The translations under genes and the position numbers were made by a program. This document shows, piece by piece, positions 47,282 to 57,043 of a DNA stretch of 64,000 bases (the first letter of the stretch is position 1; each line of letters begins with the position of its first letter). The stretch is from Pelagibacterium limicola (GTDB taxonomy: Bacteria > Pseudomonadota > Alphaproteobacteria > Rhizobiales > Devosiaceae), in assembly GCF_015694405.1 (NCBI RefSeq), contig NZ_JADQDB010000010.1, positions 62,001 through 126,000 on the forward strand. The letters are read 5' to 3'. The notes beneath the pieces are model-generated. The model was given only the letters and a program-made list of their open reading frames with translations. It was not told the origin of the DNA and did not search any database.

Positions 47282-48475
47282 TCAACCGTTTGGATCGATG
47301 TTGAAAAACTGTTGGTGAAGCGGAAGGTGCGCCGCCCCTGCCATTGCTGCCCGCGGCCCGAGCCGCCCCTGCCGGATCAAGGGCACCCGTCCCAGCGGGG
47401 ACGGCAACCCTGCGAGCACCGGTTCCACGCGAGCGATGAGCGCGGCAATGAGATCGCCTGGCAAGAATCCGTCCACCACCACCGCGCCAGGGTCGAACGC
47501 GCATTGGGTGTTGACGATCAGATGCGCAAAAACATGCGCGGCTTCGTCAAGCCAGGCCCCGACCGCGCGAGGATAGGAATGCCAGTCCCATTCCGGTCCA
47601 AGATCGCCCCACGAGGACGCCATGTGGACATTGAGCGCGCGCCGGAGGCCGACACCGGAAACCACCGTATCGGCGCGGACGCTCAACCCGTCTGGACCCG
47701 GAACCACCATGCCGCCCAGCATCGTTCCGCTGGCGCCGGGCGCCGCAAACCCGCCATGGGCCGAAACGATCCCGCCCATGAGCAAGGTGCCAAGAAAGAA
47801 ATAGGCGAACTCGCCGCCTGTCCGCTGGCCGGCCCTGGCTTCGGCACCCGAAGCCGCAGAACCGAAACCGGCCGGCCACACGGGCATGTCGATCCGCTGG
47901 GAAAGCTCGGCGCCGAAATCGCGCTCCGCCCAGTCCCTAACGACCTCCAATGGCGCGTCCAGTGCCGCCAGGTAGCGGTCGAACGCACCAGGAAGTGCAA
48001 GGCCCAGCCCCGCGAGCCGTCGCCGAGCTGCTTTCGGCAATACTGCCGTCAGCCGATCCACGGCCAGCACGATGCGCTCGAGCGTATCATCGAAGCCGGG
48101 ATGGTCGTGGCTGAAGCTGTCTTCCGCCAGCACCTTGCCAGAAAGATCGCTCAAGCACAGCATCGTCCGGCGCCAGCATAAGGCCACGCCAACGCCGAAA
48201 GCCCCGTCGGGTTTGAGGAACAGGGGTGTCGCCGGCTGCCCCCGCCGCCCCCGCAGCACGCCCCCTCGCTCGATCAGCCCTTGCGAATCGAGGGAACGGA
48301 GAATCACCGAGATGGTCTGCGCCGCAAGCCCGGTGCGCCGCGCGAGCTCTGCGTTGAACAAACCGGGATCCCGGTCGAGCACCGAAAGCAGGACGCGCTC
48401 GTTGTAGCGTCGCAAATCGGATTGCGAACCGCCACGATCGGTAAAACTTCTGCTTGGAGGAGATATGTCGTTCAT
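47282..48475 (-). CDS. ROK-family transcriptional regulator
   Basis: 397 residues from ATG 48475, which has GGAGG about 8 bases upstream. Winged HTH: LRRYNERVLLSVLDRDPGLFNAELARRTGLAAQTISVILRSLDSQGLIERGG, then a ROK domain. It is clearly related to the frc ROK protein at 23-24 kb (YNER, QTIS, GRxGQP in common) and, like it, lacks the CxCGxxGC zinc motif. It may control mgsA or a distant sugar operon. Confidence 0.88.
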   Translation of the reverse strand: MNDISPPSRSFTDRGGSQSDLRRYNERVLLSVLDRDPGLFNAELARRTGLAAQTISVILRSLDSQGLIERGGVLRGRRGQPATPLFLKPDGAFGVGVALCWRRTMLCLSDLSGKVLAEDSFSHDHPGFDDTLERIVLAVDRLTAVLPKAARRRLAGLGLALPGAFDRYLAALDAPLEVVRDWAERDFGAELSQRIDMPVWPAGFGSAASGAEARAGQRTGGEFAYFFLGTLLMGGIVSAHGGFAAPGASGTMLGGMVVPGPDGLSVRADTVVSGVGLRRALNVHMASSWGDLGPEWDWHSYPRAVGAWLDEAAHVFAHLIVNTQCAFDPGAVVVDGFLPGDLIAALIARVEPVLAGLPSPLGRVPLIRQGRLGPRAAMAGAAHLPLHQQFFNIDPNG

Positions 48476-48546
48476 GCCACCACACCCCGAAGGCGCGATC
48501 ATGCCCGACAAATTTGAAGAGTCAAATAGGTAATGGTATTTATATA

Positions 48547-48582
48547 TTAAAAAAACCGCTACCGGCCGACCGGCAGCGGTTT
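48547..48582 (-). terminator. Rho-independent terminator after the second cheY
   Basis: AACCGCT pairs with AGCGGTT, enclosing CCGG/CCGG around a 4-base loop. On the minus strand it is followed by TTTTTTTAAT, 35 bases after the response-regulator gene. It marks the end of the che transcript before the ROK gene. Confidence 0.82.
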
Positions 48583-48616
48583 GGGTGGCTGTAAACCGGT
48601 CCCTTCGGCGGCCTCG

Positions 48617-49006
48617 CTACGAGAGGACCCCGATGACCGCCTCGATGCGCTTCTTCATCGTCGCCGCGTCGAACGGCTTGATGATGTAATTGTTCACGCC
48701 GCATTCTATGGCCTCCTTGACCTGCTCCTTATCGGAACGGCCAGTGGCCATGATGAACGGCATCCCCTGCGTGCGCGGATGTTTGCGCACCACCTTCAGA
48801 AGTGTCAGCCCGTCGACATCGTCCATGTTCCAATCGGAAATGATGAGATCGACATTGGTCTTTTCGAGCTTGGTCAATGCATCGCGACCAGACTTGGCCT
48901 CGATGATGTCTTTGAACCCGAGTTGGGTCAGGATGTATTTACAGATTCCGCGCATGGACTGCTGGTCATCGACGATCAGAACACTGACTGCACTGGCCTT
49001 CGGCAT
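48617..49006 (-). CDS. cheY: CheY-type single-domain response regulator
   Basis: 129 residues. The receiver domain has the acidic pair DD13-14, phospho-acceptor Asp58 in IISDWNMDDVDGL, Thr in IMATGRSDKEQVK, and Lys in IIKPFDAATM. The D-W-N-M sequence resembles enterobacterial CheY. It is the last gene of the cluster and the second CheY in the window. An upstream frame extension is unlikely; the ATG at 49006 fits the family. Confidence 0.92.
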   Translation of the reverse strand: MPKASAVSVLIVDDQQSMRGICKYILTQLGFKDIIEAKSGRDALTKLEKTNVDLIISDWNMDDVDGLTLLKVVRKHPRTQGMPFIMATGRSDKEQVKEAIECGVNNYIIKPFDAATMKKRIEAVIGVLS

Positions 49007-49168
49007 TGGGCCCTCGATCTCTTCACGTCTCGCGCCTCCAGATCGACATCGGGCGGCGCGGATAGGTGTTCGGACTAAACTACTCTGGAGCGACCCTTTC
49101 GGGCACACCCTGTTTGCACGGACTCTAGGCTAGGAAGCGTTACCATTCCCTCAATCTGCGCCAGCGAT

Positions 49169-50212
49169 TTAGGCGGCGGCCTTGAGTTTCAAAAGCGCGG
49201 CGACAAGGCGTCCCGCGATCTTTTCGACCGGGGCTTCCTCGACCACCGCGCCAAGTTCGGCGGCGACTTTCGGCATTCCATAGATCAGCGCCGATCCTTT
49301 TGATTGCCCGATCGTGAACGCACCCGCCTCGCGCATGGATTTGAGTCCTTGGGCGCCATCGCGCCCCATGCCCGTAAGGATTGCCCCCACGGCCATCGGT
49401 CCCACAACCTTGGCCACGGACGCAAAGAGCACGTCAACACTGGGCCTGTGACCCGAGGTCGCCTCGTCCTGGGTTACCCGGCATTTGAGCTGCCCCGAAC
49501 TTTTCTCGACCCTCAGGTGATTGTCCCCCGGCGCAACATATGCGGTGCCCGGCTCGAGCGGCAGCCGGTCGACTGCCTCGACCACCTTCACGGCGACCAG
49601 CTCGTTGAGTCGGTGTGCGAACCGGGCAGTGAAGCCTTTCGGCATATGCTGGGCGATGACGATGGGTGGGCAATCGGGGGGGATTTGCGAGAGCACCTGC
49701 CGGATCGCCTCCACCCCGCCGGTCGACGCACCGATGGCGATCAGCGCGCCGCTCGGCGCTGCCGCGGTCTTGAGCGGAAGGTCTGGCGCCGGCGCGCGAT
49801 GCGCGCGGGCCTGCACGTCGGACGCCGCGGCAAAGCGGACCTTTTCGCGCACTGTGGCGCCGAATGCCTCGAGCCCGCCCGAGAGGTCGTGGCCGGGCTT
49901 GGCGACAAAATCGACGGCGCCGAGTTCGAGCGCCAGCATTGTTTCGCTTGCCCCCTTGGTGGTGAGTGTCGAGACCATCACCACCGGCATGGGCCGCAAA
50001 CGCATGATCTTTTGCAAGAAGGCCAGCCCGTTCATATTGGGCATTTCGATGTCGAGGGTCACGACGTCCGGATTCAGCGCCTTGATCTTGTCGCGTGCAT
50101 CGAGCGGATCGTGCGCCGTGCCCACCACCTGGATGTCCCCATCCTGGATCAGGGTCTTGCTCAAGACATCCCGGATTAGTGCACTGTCGTCGACAACAAG
50201 CACCCTGATCAT
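49169..50212 (-). CDS. cheB: Chemotaxis glutamate methylesterase CheB
   Basis: 347 residues. An N-terminal receiver domain (phospho-Asp54 in VVTLDIEMPNMNG) and a C-terminal methylesterase with GASTGGVEAIRQ (Ser nucleophile), AQHMPKGFTARFA (His) and LTGMGRDGAQGL (Asp). It removes methyl groups from MCPs in adaptation. Its start overlaps the cheR stop by 4 bases. Confidence 0.96.
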   Translation of the reverse strand: MIRVLVVDDSALIRDVLSKTLIQDGDIQVVGTAHDPLDARDKIKALNPDVVTLDIEMPNMNGLAFLQKIMRLRPMPVVMVSTLTTKGASETMLALELGAVDFVAKPGHDLSGGLEAFGATVREKVRFAAASDVQARAHRAPAPDLPLKTAAAPSGALIAIGASTGGVEAIRQVLSQIPPDCPPIVIAQHMPKGFTARFAHRLNELVAVKVVEAVDRLPLEPGTAYVAPGDNHLRVEKSSGQLKCRVTQDEATSGHRPSVDVLFASVAKVVGPMAVGAILTGMGRDGAQGLKSMREAGAFTIGQSKGSALIYGMPKVAAELGAVVEEAPVEKIAGRLVAALLKLKAAA

Positions 50213-51066
50213 GCTGCATCCTTTGCGTTTGAATTGGCCTTGAGCTGATAGATCGTCTTGCCCACCAGCCGATATCCCTTGGATACTGCCTGCAGGTTCT
50301 CCGAATGCCCGATATAGAGAAAGCCGTCCGGTGCCAGAACGTGGCCGAGGCGGTCGAACAGTACCCCTTGGGTAGGCTTGTCGAAATATATGGCGACGTT
50401 CCGGCAGAAGATCGCATCGAACGGGCCCTTGACGGGCCAGGGCTCGATGAGATTGAGCAGCTTGAACGAGATGACGTCGCGCGCCGCCTGCGGGATGCGG
50501 ATCGTGTCCGGCCCGGCCTTCTCGAAAAGCGCGGCACGTGCCGCCGAAAGCCCGTTGAGTTCGCCGATCGGATAGACGCCGGTTGCTGCCCGCGCGACGA
50601 CGTTGGAATCGATATCGGTTGCGAGAATCCTGAAATCCCAGCGCTTGAGGTCCGGGAAGGCGGCCAGCAGGCAAAGCGCAATCGTATAAGGCTCTTGCCC
50701 TGTCGAGCAGCCCGCGGACCATATCCTGAGGCGCGGACGCCCCCGGCTCATGCGCGGCCGTTCGCTCATGAGATTGCCGACATGGGAAACCAGATGGTCG
50801 AAATGGTGATCCTCGCGGAAGAACCGGGTGAGGTTGGTGGTCAGCGCGTTGACAAAGACCTGGTCGTCCTCTGCGCTTCCCTTGGCTTCAAGGTAATCGA
50901 TATAAGCGCTGAAGCTGGGGAGCCCCAGCGTGCGGACGATCTTTGAAAGGCGGGAAACGACGAGGGTGCGCTTGGCGTCCGATAGCGAAATCCCGGCGAT
51001 CTTGTAAACCCGTTCCCGGATACGTGCGAATTCCTTGTCGCTGAGCGGAAATTCCCCTGCTTCCAT
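50209..51066 (-). CDS. cheR: Chemotaxis methyltransferase CheR
   Basis: 285 residues. The N-terminal helical domain is followed by a SAM-binding domain with RIWSAGCSTGQEPYTIA, and FDAIFCRNVAIYFD as the catalytic-site motif. It methylates MCP glutamates. It has 15 bases between the MCP gene and its start and overlaps cheB by 4 bases, so the order MCP-cheR-cheB-cheY is one unit. Confidence 0.96.
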   Translation of the reverse strand: MEAGEFPLSDKEFARIRERVYKIAGISLSDAKRTLVVSRLSKIVRTLGLPSFSAYIDYLEAKGSAEDDQVFVNALTTNLTRFFREDHHFDHLVSHVGNLMSERPRMSRGRPRLRIWSAGCSTGQEPYTIALCLLAAFPDLKRWDFRILATDIDSNVVARAATGVYPIGELNGLSAARAALFEKAGPDTIRIPQAARDVISFKLLNLIEPWPVKGPFDAIFCRNVAIYFDKPTQGVLFDRLGHVLAPDGFLYIGHSENLQAVSKGYRLVGKTIYQLKANSNAKDAA

Positions 51067-51081
51067 CGCCCCACCTTCCCT

Positions 51082-52641
51082 TCACACGCGGCGGGACTTT
51101 TCCCCGTCCGGTTGTTGTGTTTCCCGTTCATCGCCCGCCAGCGCCCCGGCCTGAGCTTGCGCCCGGTCGACAAGCGCGCCAAGTTCGGACTGTGCCCGCG
51201 AAAGCGCGGCCCCGCCGTCGCCGAGCATTCCATCCATCCTTGCCGTTTCATCACTTAAATTCAGTAAATGAGCGTCGATATCGGCAAGGGCAGAGAGCAG
51301 CGTTTTGGCCTGCTCCGCACCAGCGCCGGCTTGCGCGAGGCTTTTCGAAACAAGGGCGCGGATCGATTTCGAGCTGCGCGACGAGGCCTGTGCAAGTTCG
51401 CGCACTTCGGCGGCCACCACGGCGAAACCGGCCCCTTTTTCCCCTGCGCGCGCCGCCTCGACGGCTGCATTGAGAGCTAGAAGGTTAGTGCGGAAGGACA
51501 CGTCTTCGATGCCGGCAACCAATTGATCGATCTCCCGATTGAGCGTCTCGACGGCGCCGACCTGCTCATTGGCTTTTTGCGCCGCGAGATTGGCGGCACC
51601 GGCTCGCCCCCGCATCTCGGACTGGGTATCCGCCAGCCGCGTCGCACTCGACCGGCCCAGCTCGATTGCTTCCCGCACACTGTCTGACGACAACCGCGCC
51701 GCCTGCGCCGCCGCGCTCATTTCGCCAGCGCTCTTGCGACACATCTCTACGAGCGCGCCGATCCGTTCGAGGCGGCCCCGGACCTGCCTGTGAGCCTCGG
51801 CTTCGGCCGCGCGCGCTTCGTCCAGCGCTTCGATCGTCCCGGCGAGCGCCCGAACCTGGGGGGCGAGCCCGCCATTGACCGGCTGAAGATCAGCAGCCGC
51901 GCCGTCCCGGGCCAAGGCCGCTAGCGCGGCAGCGCTCTCATCGAGAGCAGCAATACCGAGATTGGCCGCTTCGAGATCGGGATTGCCCGACACCGCCGCA
52001 GTATCGAAGCGGAAACCGGTCTCTCCTCCGGCAAGCGCTTGTGTGAATGCGTACCAGTCCCTCTCGGCAACCACGACCCCTGGTCGCTCGAGCCCGATCA
52101 GCCAGCGATCCTGGCCGAGCGGGATGGAAATCGCCTGCCAGTCGTATCCGGCAAAGCGTATGCGCACCGATCCCGGCTTTTCGAGCCGGGGGACATCGGT
52201 ACCCCATAGCGCTTCCACAGTTTCGGTCTCGGCGCATTCGGGCGCCCTAACCGCGATCCCGGAACTCATTTTTACGATTTTGCCATCGGCCGCTGCAATG
52301 AGGACCGGCTGGCCTATCTGCTCGAATGCCGCTTGATACAGCCTCGCCCTCTCGAGCCGCCCGCACAGATTGGCCACGATCTCGGAAACATGGGCCAACT
52401 CGTCCTTGGCGCCGACTGTGCCGCTGCCGATCGCTTCCCCGATCCGTGAAAGAGCGGCGCTTTGGCGCCTGTCGGCCTGAAAGGCGACAAGCCAGCCCAC
52501 GAACGCCACGATGGCGGCGCCTGCCCCGAGGCCGGAGAAAACCATGGGTTTCGGCAATTCGGACAACAGCAATACCGCGCCCAGCCCCGAAAAGCCGAGC
52601 CATAGAAAAATGAGCAGCAGAGCCAGCCGCGTGCGGCGCAT
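51082..52641 (-). CDS. Methyl-accepting chemotaxis protein without periplasmic domain
   Basis: 519 residues. Two transmembrane helices at residues about 6-25 and 33-54 are joined by a very short loop (SELPKP), so almost the whole protein is cytoplasmic. A PAS-like segment lies at about 90-220. The signalling hairpin tip reads [49 protein letters not shown]. The last C-terminal pentapeptide for CheR binding is absent. It probably senses a cytoplasmic or membrane signal. Confidence 0.9.
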   Translation of the reverse strand: MRRTRLALLLIFLWLGFSGLGAVLLLSELPKPMVFSGLGAGAAIVAFVGWLVAFQADRRQSAALSRIGEAIGSGTVGAKDELAHVSEIVANLCGRLERARLYQAAFEQIGQPVLIAAADGKIVKMSSGIAVRAPECAETETVEALWGTDVPRLEKPGSVRIRFAGYDWQAISIPLGQDRWLIGLERPGVVVAERDWYAFTQALAGGETGFRFDTAAVSGNPDLEAANLGIAALDESAAALAALARDGAAADLQPVNGGLAPQVRALAGTIEALDEARAAEAEAHRQVRGRLERIGALVEMCRKSAGEMSAAAQAARLSSDSVREAIELGRSSATRLADTQSEMRGRAGAANLAAQKANEQVGAVETLNREIDQLVAGIEDVSFRTNLLALNAAVEAARAGEKGAGFAVVAAEVRELAQASSRSSKSIRALVSKSLAQAGAGAEQAKTLLSALADIDAHLLNLSDETARMDGMLGDGGAALSRAQSELGALVDRAQAQAGALAGDERETQQPDGEKSRRV

Positions 52642-52760
52642 CCAGTTAAGCCTCGGGCGAGAATGCCGGAATCAGTATTCCAACCCTAGAGCCGCATGGT
52701 TAACGCTTTGTGAGCGCGCGGGCCTGTCCGTAACGAATTGATAACCGGCGCATCGGGCAG

Positions 52761-53345
52761 CTAGAAGAGTTCGATATCATCCTCGACCGGCTTGACGATC
52801 TGCCGCTTGGCAATGGCAAGCTCCTCGCGGACCAGCTGTGCGTTGTCGCGGCTGTCCAGGCGTTTCACCAGTGCGCGTCCCGTCGCGGGCTGGAACATCA
52901 CACGGCGCGCAAAATTGCCGCCCATATCCTCGCTGGAAATGACGTAATTTTCGTTGCGCAGGAACTCGCGGACGAACTCGATGTTCTTTTGGCCAACATC
53001 GTTCATGCCGGCATGGATATTGCCGCCCCCGAAGACCTTGAATTCGAGATTGGACTTGCGGCCGGTCCCCTTGGAAAGGACCATGTTGATGAGTTGCTCC
53101 ATCGCGAAGGCGCCGTAGCGCGCCGATTCCCCGAATCTGTCCTTGGATGAGCCCGATTGCGTGGCCAGCAGGAAATGGTTCATCCCGCCCACCCCCGCCA
53201 CCTTGTCGCGCACGCAGGCAGAGATGCACGAGCCAAGAACGGTTGAGAGTGTCACCCCAGGGTCCCCTGAAACCAGGCAGTCGCCTTGATGGACGTTGGA
53301 AACCGTACCCCGCGAAAAATCGGCCGGGAATGACGTTGACGACAT
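52761..53345 (-). CDS. cheD: Chemotaxis protein CheD (receptor glutamine deamidase)
   Basis: 194 residues from ATG 53345. The catalytic Cys is in TVLGSCISACVRD and the His in GGMNHFLLA; the Thr/Gly region VFGGGNIHAGMNDVGQKN follows. It deamidates MCP glutamines. It starts about 300 bases from the divergent CheT-like gene and is 119 bases upstream of the MCP gene. Confidence 0.94.
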   Translation of the reverse strand: MSSTSFPADFSRGTVSNVHQGDCLVSGDPGVTLSTVLGSCISACVRDKVAGVGGMNHFLLATQSGSSKDRFGESARYGAFAMEQLINMVLSKGTGRKSNLEFKVFGGGNIHAGMNDVGQKNIEFVREFLRNENYVISSEDMGGNFARRVMFQPATGRALVKRLDSRDNAQLVREELAIAKRQIVKPVEDDIELF

Positions 53346-53408
53346 AGATAATGCAACCTCTGTTTGTTGCTTAACGTCCCTGTTGGATCGAATCCTCATC
53401 GATTAACC

Positions 53409-53430
53409 TTGCCGATTTGCTAATCGGCAA
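53409..53430. promoter_or_regulatory. Short inverted repeat between cheD and the CheT-like gene
   Basis: TTGCCGAT and ATCGGCAA are perfect 8-bp arms 6 bases apart, in the roughly 300-base region that must hold both divergent promoters. Possibly a regulator site. Confidence 0.4.
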
Positions 53431-53641
53431 ACCGCACCGCGATGAATCACGTATTTTTTCATTTATGTTGCCTTATTCAATCCTTTTGTTGGCACCTCGC
53501 GGGAAAAATGCCCGTACCCTCCTTGCCGTTAGGGGTTTTCTAACCCTGAGCAGGCAAGTGTTCGATATTGACGTTTACCGTGATCGCCGGTTTGGCCCTT
53601 TGCGATATCGTCAGTAAAAGCATTGCTCAGGAGTGCGTTGC

Positions 53642-53995
53642 ATGGGGTTGCACAAACTGGCCAGGGAGCTGGAAGAAACCGCTCGCCAGACCGCAGAAAT
53701 GGTCGACGGAATTACGGCCAGCCTCCTTACTTTGGGTGACACCTCCATCGACTGCAATGCGGCCCGCTCGACCGCAATCCGCCAGATCGTAGTAGCGCTG
53801 CAGATGCAGGACCGCATCGAGCAGCGCTGCCGCAACATGGCCGAAGCTGCGCGCAAGATGGCCGACCTTCACGACGGCGTCGACAAGGTCTCGAGCGAAG
53901 GCGTATGGTCCTCGTTGACGCTCGACGAGTTGCGCGACGAAGCGCTCTCGGGAATCGCCGCCCGTACCAATTCGGGCGAAATCGAATTTTTCTAA
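53642..53995 (+). CDS. CheT-like chemotaxis protein (CheZ-type D-x-x-x-Q motif)
   Basis: 117 residues, all helical. The stretch VVALQMQDRIEQRCRNM contains D57-R-I-E-Q61, a CheZ-like D-x-x-x-Q phosphatase motif. Sinorhizobium CheT is a small protein of this sort that acts in signal termination; I have no alignment to prove homology. CAGGAG lies 8 bases before the ATG 53642. It sits alone on the plus strand between cheW and cheD, with its own promoter region. No classical cheZ is present in the cluster. Confidence 0.68.
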   Translation: MGLHKLARELEETARQTAEMVDGITASLLTLGDTSIDCNAARSTAIRQIVVALQMQDRIEQRCRNMAEAARKMADLHDGVDKVSSEGVWSSLTLDELRDEALSGIAARTNSGEIEFF

Positions 53996-54159
53996 TCTGC
54001 GATTCGGCCTCCAGCGCTGCGCGTAGGCCGTAACGGTTGACGCGTTACCTGACGCCGGCCGGCTTCGATGATATCTGCGAACAGCTGTGGAATAGCTAGC
54101 ATCCGCAGCGCGGCGGCCCCGGGTATTTGTTCATGCCGTCAGCAGCATTCGTTTCCCTA

Positions 54160-54199
54160 AAAACAAATGACCCGCCACGCATGGGCGCATGGCGGGTCA
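54160..54199 (-). terminator. Rho-independent terminator after cheW
   Basis: TGACCCGCCA and TGGCGGGTCA form a perfect 10-bp stem. On the minus strand it is followed by TTTGTTTTTAG, 31 bases past the cheW stop. It separates the cheYAW transcript from the plus-strand gene. Confidence 0.85.
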
Positions 54200-54229
54200 A
54201 TTAATACTGTGTTGCTGCAGCCTTTACGA

Positions 54230-54724
54230 TCAGGCGTCGACCTTCGCCCCGGCGACTACCGCGTGCAGGTCGATGAGGCCGACCATGCGGCTTTCATGGG
54301 TGACGATGCCGTTGAGGAGTTCGGTATCGATCGAATTGCCTTCGGGCACGGTGTGAATGTCGTCCCGGGAAACGGTAAGGATGTCCGACACGGCGTCGAC
54401 CAAAATGCCGATCCACTTCTCCCCGACGCTCATCACGACCACGACGTGGTTCTTGGTCGGCTGGGTCTGCCCGTCGCCAAAACGAGCGCGCAGATCGAAG
54501 ATCGGCACGATCGTACCGCGCAGATTGATCACCCCTCGCACATACTCGCGTGTGTTGGGGAGCGGGGTCGCTCCGTTCCAGGCGCGGATTTCGCGCACGG
54601 TGGTGATTTCGACGCCATAAATCTGCTCGTCGATCGAAAAAGCGATAAGCTGAAGCGTATTCTGGCTCGCGCCCGCGGTGCTTTCGCCATACCCGTCGCG
54701 AATATCAAGAGCTTCCATGTCCAA
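54230..54724 (-). CDS. cheW: Chemotaxis coupling protein CheW
   Basis: 164 residues (ATG 54718 would give 162). SH3-like CheW fold: LQLIAFSIDEQIYGVEITTVREIRAW, then VRGVINLRGTIVPIFDLRARFG and VDAVSDILTV. It couples MCPs to CheA. It lies 50 bases after cheA. Confidence 0.95.
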   Translation of the reverse strand: MDMEALDIRDGYGESTAGASQNTLQLIAFSIDEQIYGVEITTVREIRAWNGATPLPNTREYVRGVINLRGTIVPIFDLRARFGDGQTQPTKNHVVVVMSVGEKWIGILVDAVSDILTVSRDDIHTVPEGNSIDTELLNGIVTHESRMVGLIDLHAVVAGAKVDA

Positions 54725-54774
54725 ACTCCATGTTCCAGCCCATAGCCGGCCATGCCCTTGCTAGGAGCCGTGCG

Positions 54775-57012
54775 CTAGGCCGCATTCTGATGCGCGTTAC
54801 CCGAGCGCAAGCTTTGCACATCAACAATCAACGCAACGTTACCATCGCCGAGGATTGTACCGCCCGCGATTCCGTCGATGCGTTCGAAGTTCTCTTCGAG
54901 CGACTTGATGACGACTTGCTGTTGGCCGATGATGTCATCGACAACCAGTGCGATCTTGGAGTTGCCTTCGGCCTCGCAGAGGACAACGAAACGGTCGGCA
55001 TCGGCTTGTTCGGAAACAAGCTCGAACCGCCGGGCAAGATCCACCACCTGCACGTATTCGCCCCGAACCTGCAGAACCTTGCCGCCCGAGGGCATATGCC
55101 CGAAATCGGCGCGCGAATTCTGGATGGTTTCGACGATTGACGAAAGCGGAATGACATAGGGCGAACCGGCAACCCTCACCAGCATCACATCGAGCACCGC
55201 AAGGGTCAAAGGCAACCGCAGCGTCATGCGCGTGCCCTTGCCCGCCCATGAGCGCACATGCACCGACCCGCCGATCTTCTTGATGTTCGAGAGCACCACG
55301 TCCATGCCCACCCCGCGTCCCGAAATATCGGACACCTCCGAGGCGGTGGAGAACCCGGGTGCAAAGATCAGGTTGTCGATCTGCTCGTCGGTCAATTGCT
55401 GGTCCGGGCCGACCACCCCACGCTCGCGCGCGATCTCGAGCACACGTTCGCGGTTGATGCCCTGCCCGTCGTCTTCGACGATGATGAGGATATTGCCGCC
55501 CGCCTGCTCGGCCGAAAGCCGGATCGTCCCGATCTCGGGCTTGCCGCGCGCGATGCGCTTGTCGCTCGCCTCGATGCCGTGATCGGCCGAATTGCGCACC
55601 ATATGGGTCAGGGGATCGGACAATTGCTCGATCACCGTCTTGTCGATCTCGGTATTCTCGCCGATGGTTTCGAGCTTGATCTTCTTGCCGGTCTTGGCAG
55701 CCAGCTCGCGCACCAGCCGCGGCATGCGTGAAAACACCGACTTGACCGGTTGAGCGCGGATGGCCATCACGGCGTCCTGAAGCCCTCGCGTCGTCTGGGC
55801 AAGAACCTCTATGCCGCGCACCAGCTCCTGATAACGATCGCGGATCGCGTCGTCCATCTGCTGGGTCAGCATCGATTGCGTGATGACCAGTTCACCCACC
55901 ATGTTGACCACACGATCGACCTTGTCGAGATCCACGCGGATCGACTGCATGCCCATGGCCTTGCCGTTGCCGGCATTGTCGTCCGAACCGTTGTCGCGCA
56001 AGGGGGCGCTCTGAAGCATCGGGGTGCTGACCGTGTCTTCGGCGGATGCGGGCGGCAGGGCCTCGACGAGGGAAAGCATGGGGGCAGCGGGTTCGAGATC
56101 GTCCGGCTCCCCGGTCGGCGCGAATTTGCGCTCTGCCTTGGCCTCCTCGGCAAGGTCGGCAAAGCTGGGCATTTCGGAGGACGGCTCGACATCCAGAACC
56201 GGAGCGGGCGCATCCACGAGCTTTTCGATGCTAATCGCGCAATCGCCATCGACGAACTCGAACACCTCCCTGATTGCTTCTTCGCTCGCCCTGTCGGAGA
56301 CGAGATCGATGGTCCAGGAACAGTAGACCCCGAACGGGTCGAAGCCTGAAAGATCGGGCAGGTTCTCGATCTTGGGCGTGACTGTGAGCGAGCCGAGCAA
56401 CGACAATTCACGGAACAAAAGCAGCGGGTCGTTGGCACGCTCATACAGCGTCGGATAGGGCGTGAACCCGATTCTCCACCGCGAAGCCCCGTCGGCGGAC
56501 GGCGCGACGGATGAGAGCGGTGCATTGACATCGAGATTGACGGCTACCGGCGTAAAGTCGATGTCGAATTCATCGATATCGTCGTCCCCGCCCCCGGCAG
56601 CGGCACCTCCGCCAGATTCGGCAGCTTCTCCGCGCGCCAGGGCGTCAAAACTCGCCTTTTCCGCCGCACCGTAATCGGAGGGAAGCGCATCGCCCGTACG
56701 AGCCGCGTTGACGAAATCGGCCACGAGATCGACCGACCGGATGCAGAGCACCACGACCTCCTCGGTCAATTCGACCCGGCCGTCGCGCACATAATCGAGA
56801 AGCGTCTCGAAGCTATGGGCAAACCGTACGAGCGCGTCGAAGCCGAATGCACCGCCCCCGCCCTTGATCGAGTGGATGGCGCGGAAGACCGCATTGAGCC
56901 GATCCGCGTCCCGGTCCCCGTCCTGAATCGCCAGGAATTGCTCCTCGAGTTCGAGCAGCAGTTCGGAGCATTCGTCGAAATACGTTGCCTTGAATTCGTC
57001 GAGGTCGCTCAT
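54775..57012 (-). CDS. cheA: Chemotaxis histidine kinase CheA
   Basis: 745 residues. The P1 Hpt domain has phospho-His47 in AIHSIKGGGGAFGF. A long acidic linker follows (about 125-380). The dimerisation/P3 domain begins near MQSIRVDLDKVDRVVNMVGELVI. The kinase domain has the N box THMVRNSADHGIE, G1 VEDDGQGINRE, F box FAPGFSTA and G2 GRGVGMDVV. The C-terminal CheW-like P5 includes VIPLSSIVETIQ. A good P2 (CheY-binding) domain is not obvious. Confidence 0.97.
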   Translation of the reverse strand: MSDLDEFKATYFDECSELLLELEEQFLAIQDGDRDADRLNAVFRAIHSIKGGGGAFGFDALVRFAHSFETLLDYVRDGRVELTEEVVVLCIRSVDLVADFVNAARTGDALPSDYGAAEKASFDALARGEAAESGGGAAAGGGDDDIDEFDIDFTPVAVNLDVNAPLSSVAPSADGASRWRIGFTPYPTLYERANDPLLLFRELSLLGSLTVTPKIENLPDLSGFDPFGVYCSWTIDLVSDRASEEAIREVFEFVDGDCAISIEKLVDAPAPVLDVEPSSEMPSFADLAEEAKAERKFAPTGEPDDLEPAAPMLSLVEALPPASAEDTVSTPMLQSAPLRDNGSDDNAGNGKAMGMQSIRVDLDKVDRVVNMVGELVITQSMLTQQMDDAIRDRYQELVRGIEVLAQTTRGLQDAVMAIRAQPVKSVFSRMPRLVRELAAKTGKKIKLETIGENTEIDKTVIEQLSDPLTHMVRNSADHGIEASDKRIARGKPEIGTIRLSAEQAGGNILIIVEDDGQGINRERVLEIARERGVVGPDQQLTDEQIDNLIFAPGFSTASEVSDISGRGVGMDVVLSNIKKIGGSVHVRSWAGKGTRMTLRLPLTLAVLDVMLVRVAGSPYVIPLSSIVETIQNSRADFGHMPSGGKVLQVRGEYVQVVDLARRFELVSEQADADRFVVLCEAEGNSKIALVVDDIIGQQQVVIKSLEENFERIDGIAGGTILGDGNVALIVDVQSLRSGNAHQNAA

Positions 57013-57043
57013 TTTCGCTTAACTGACCTTGCCCTTGGTGCCC

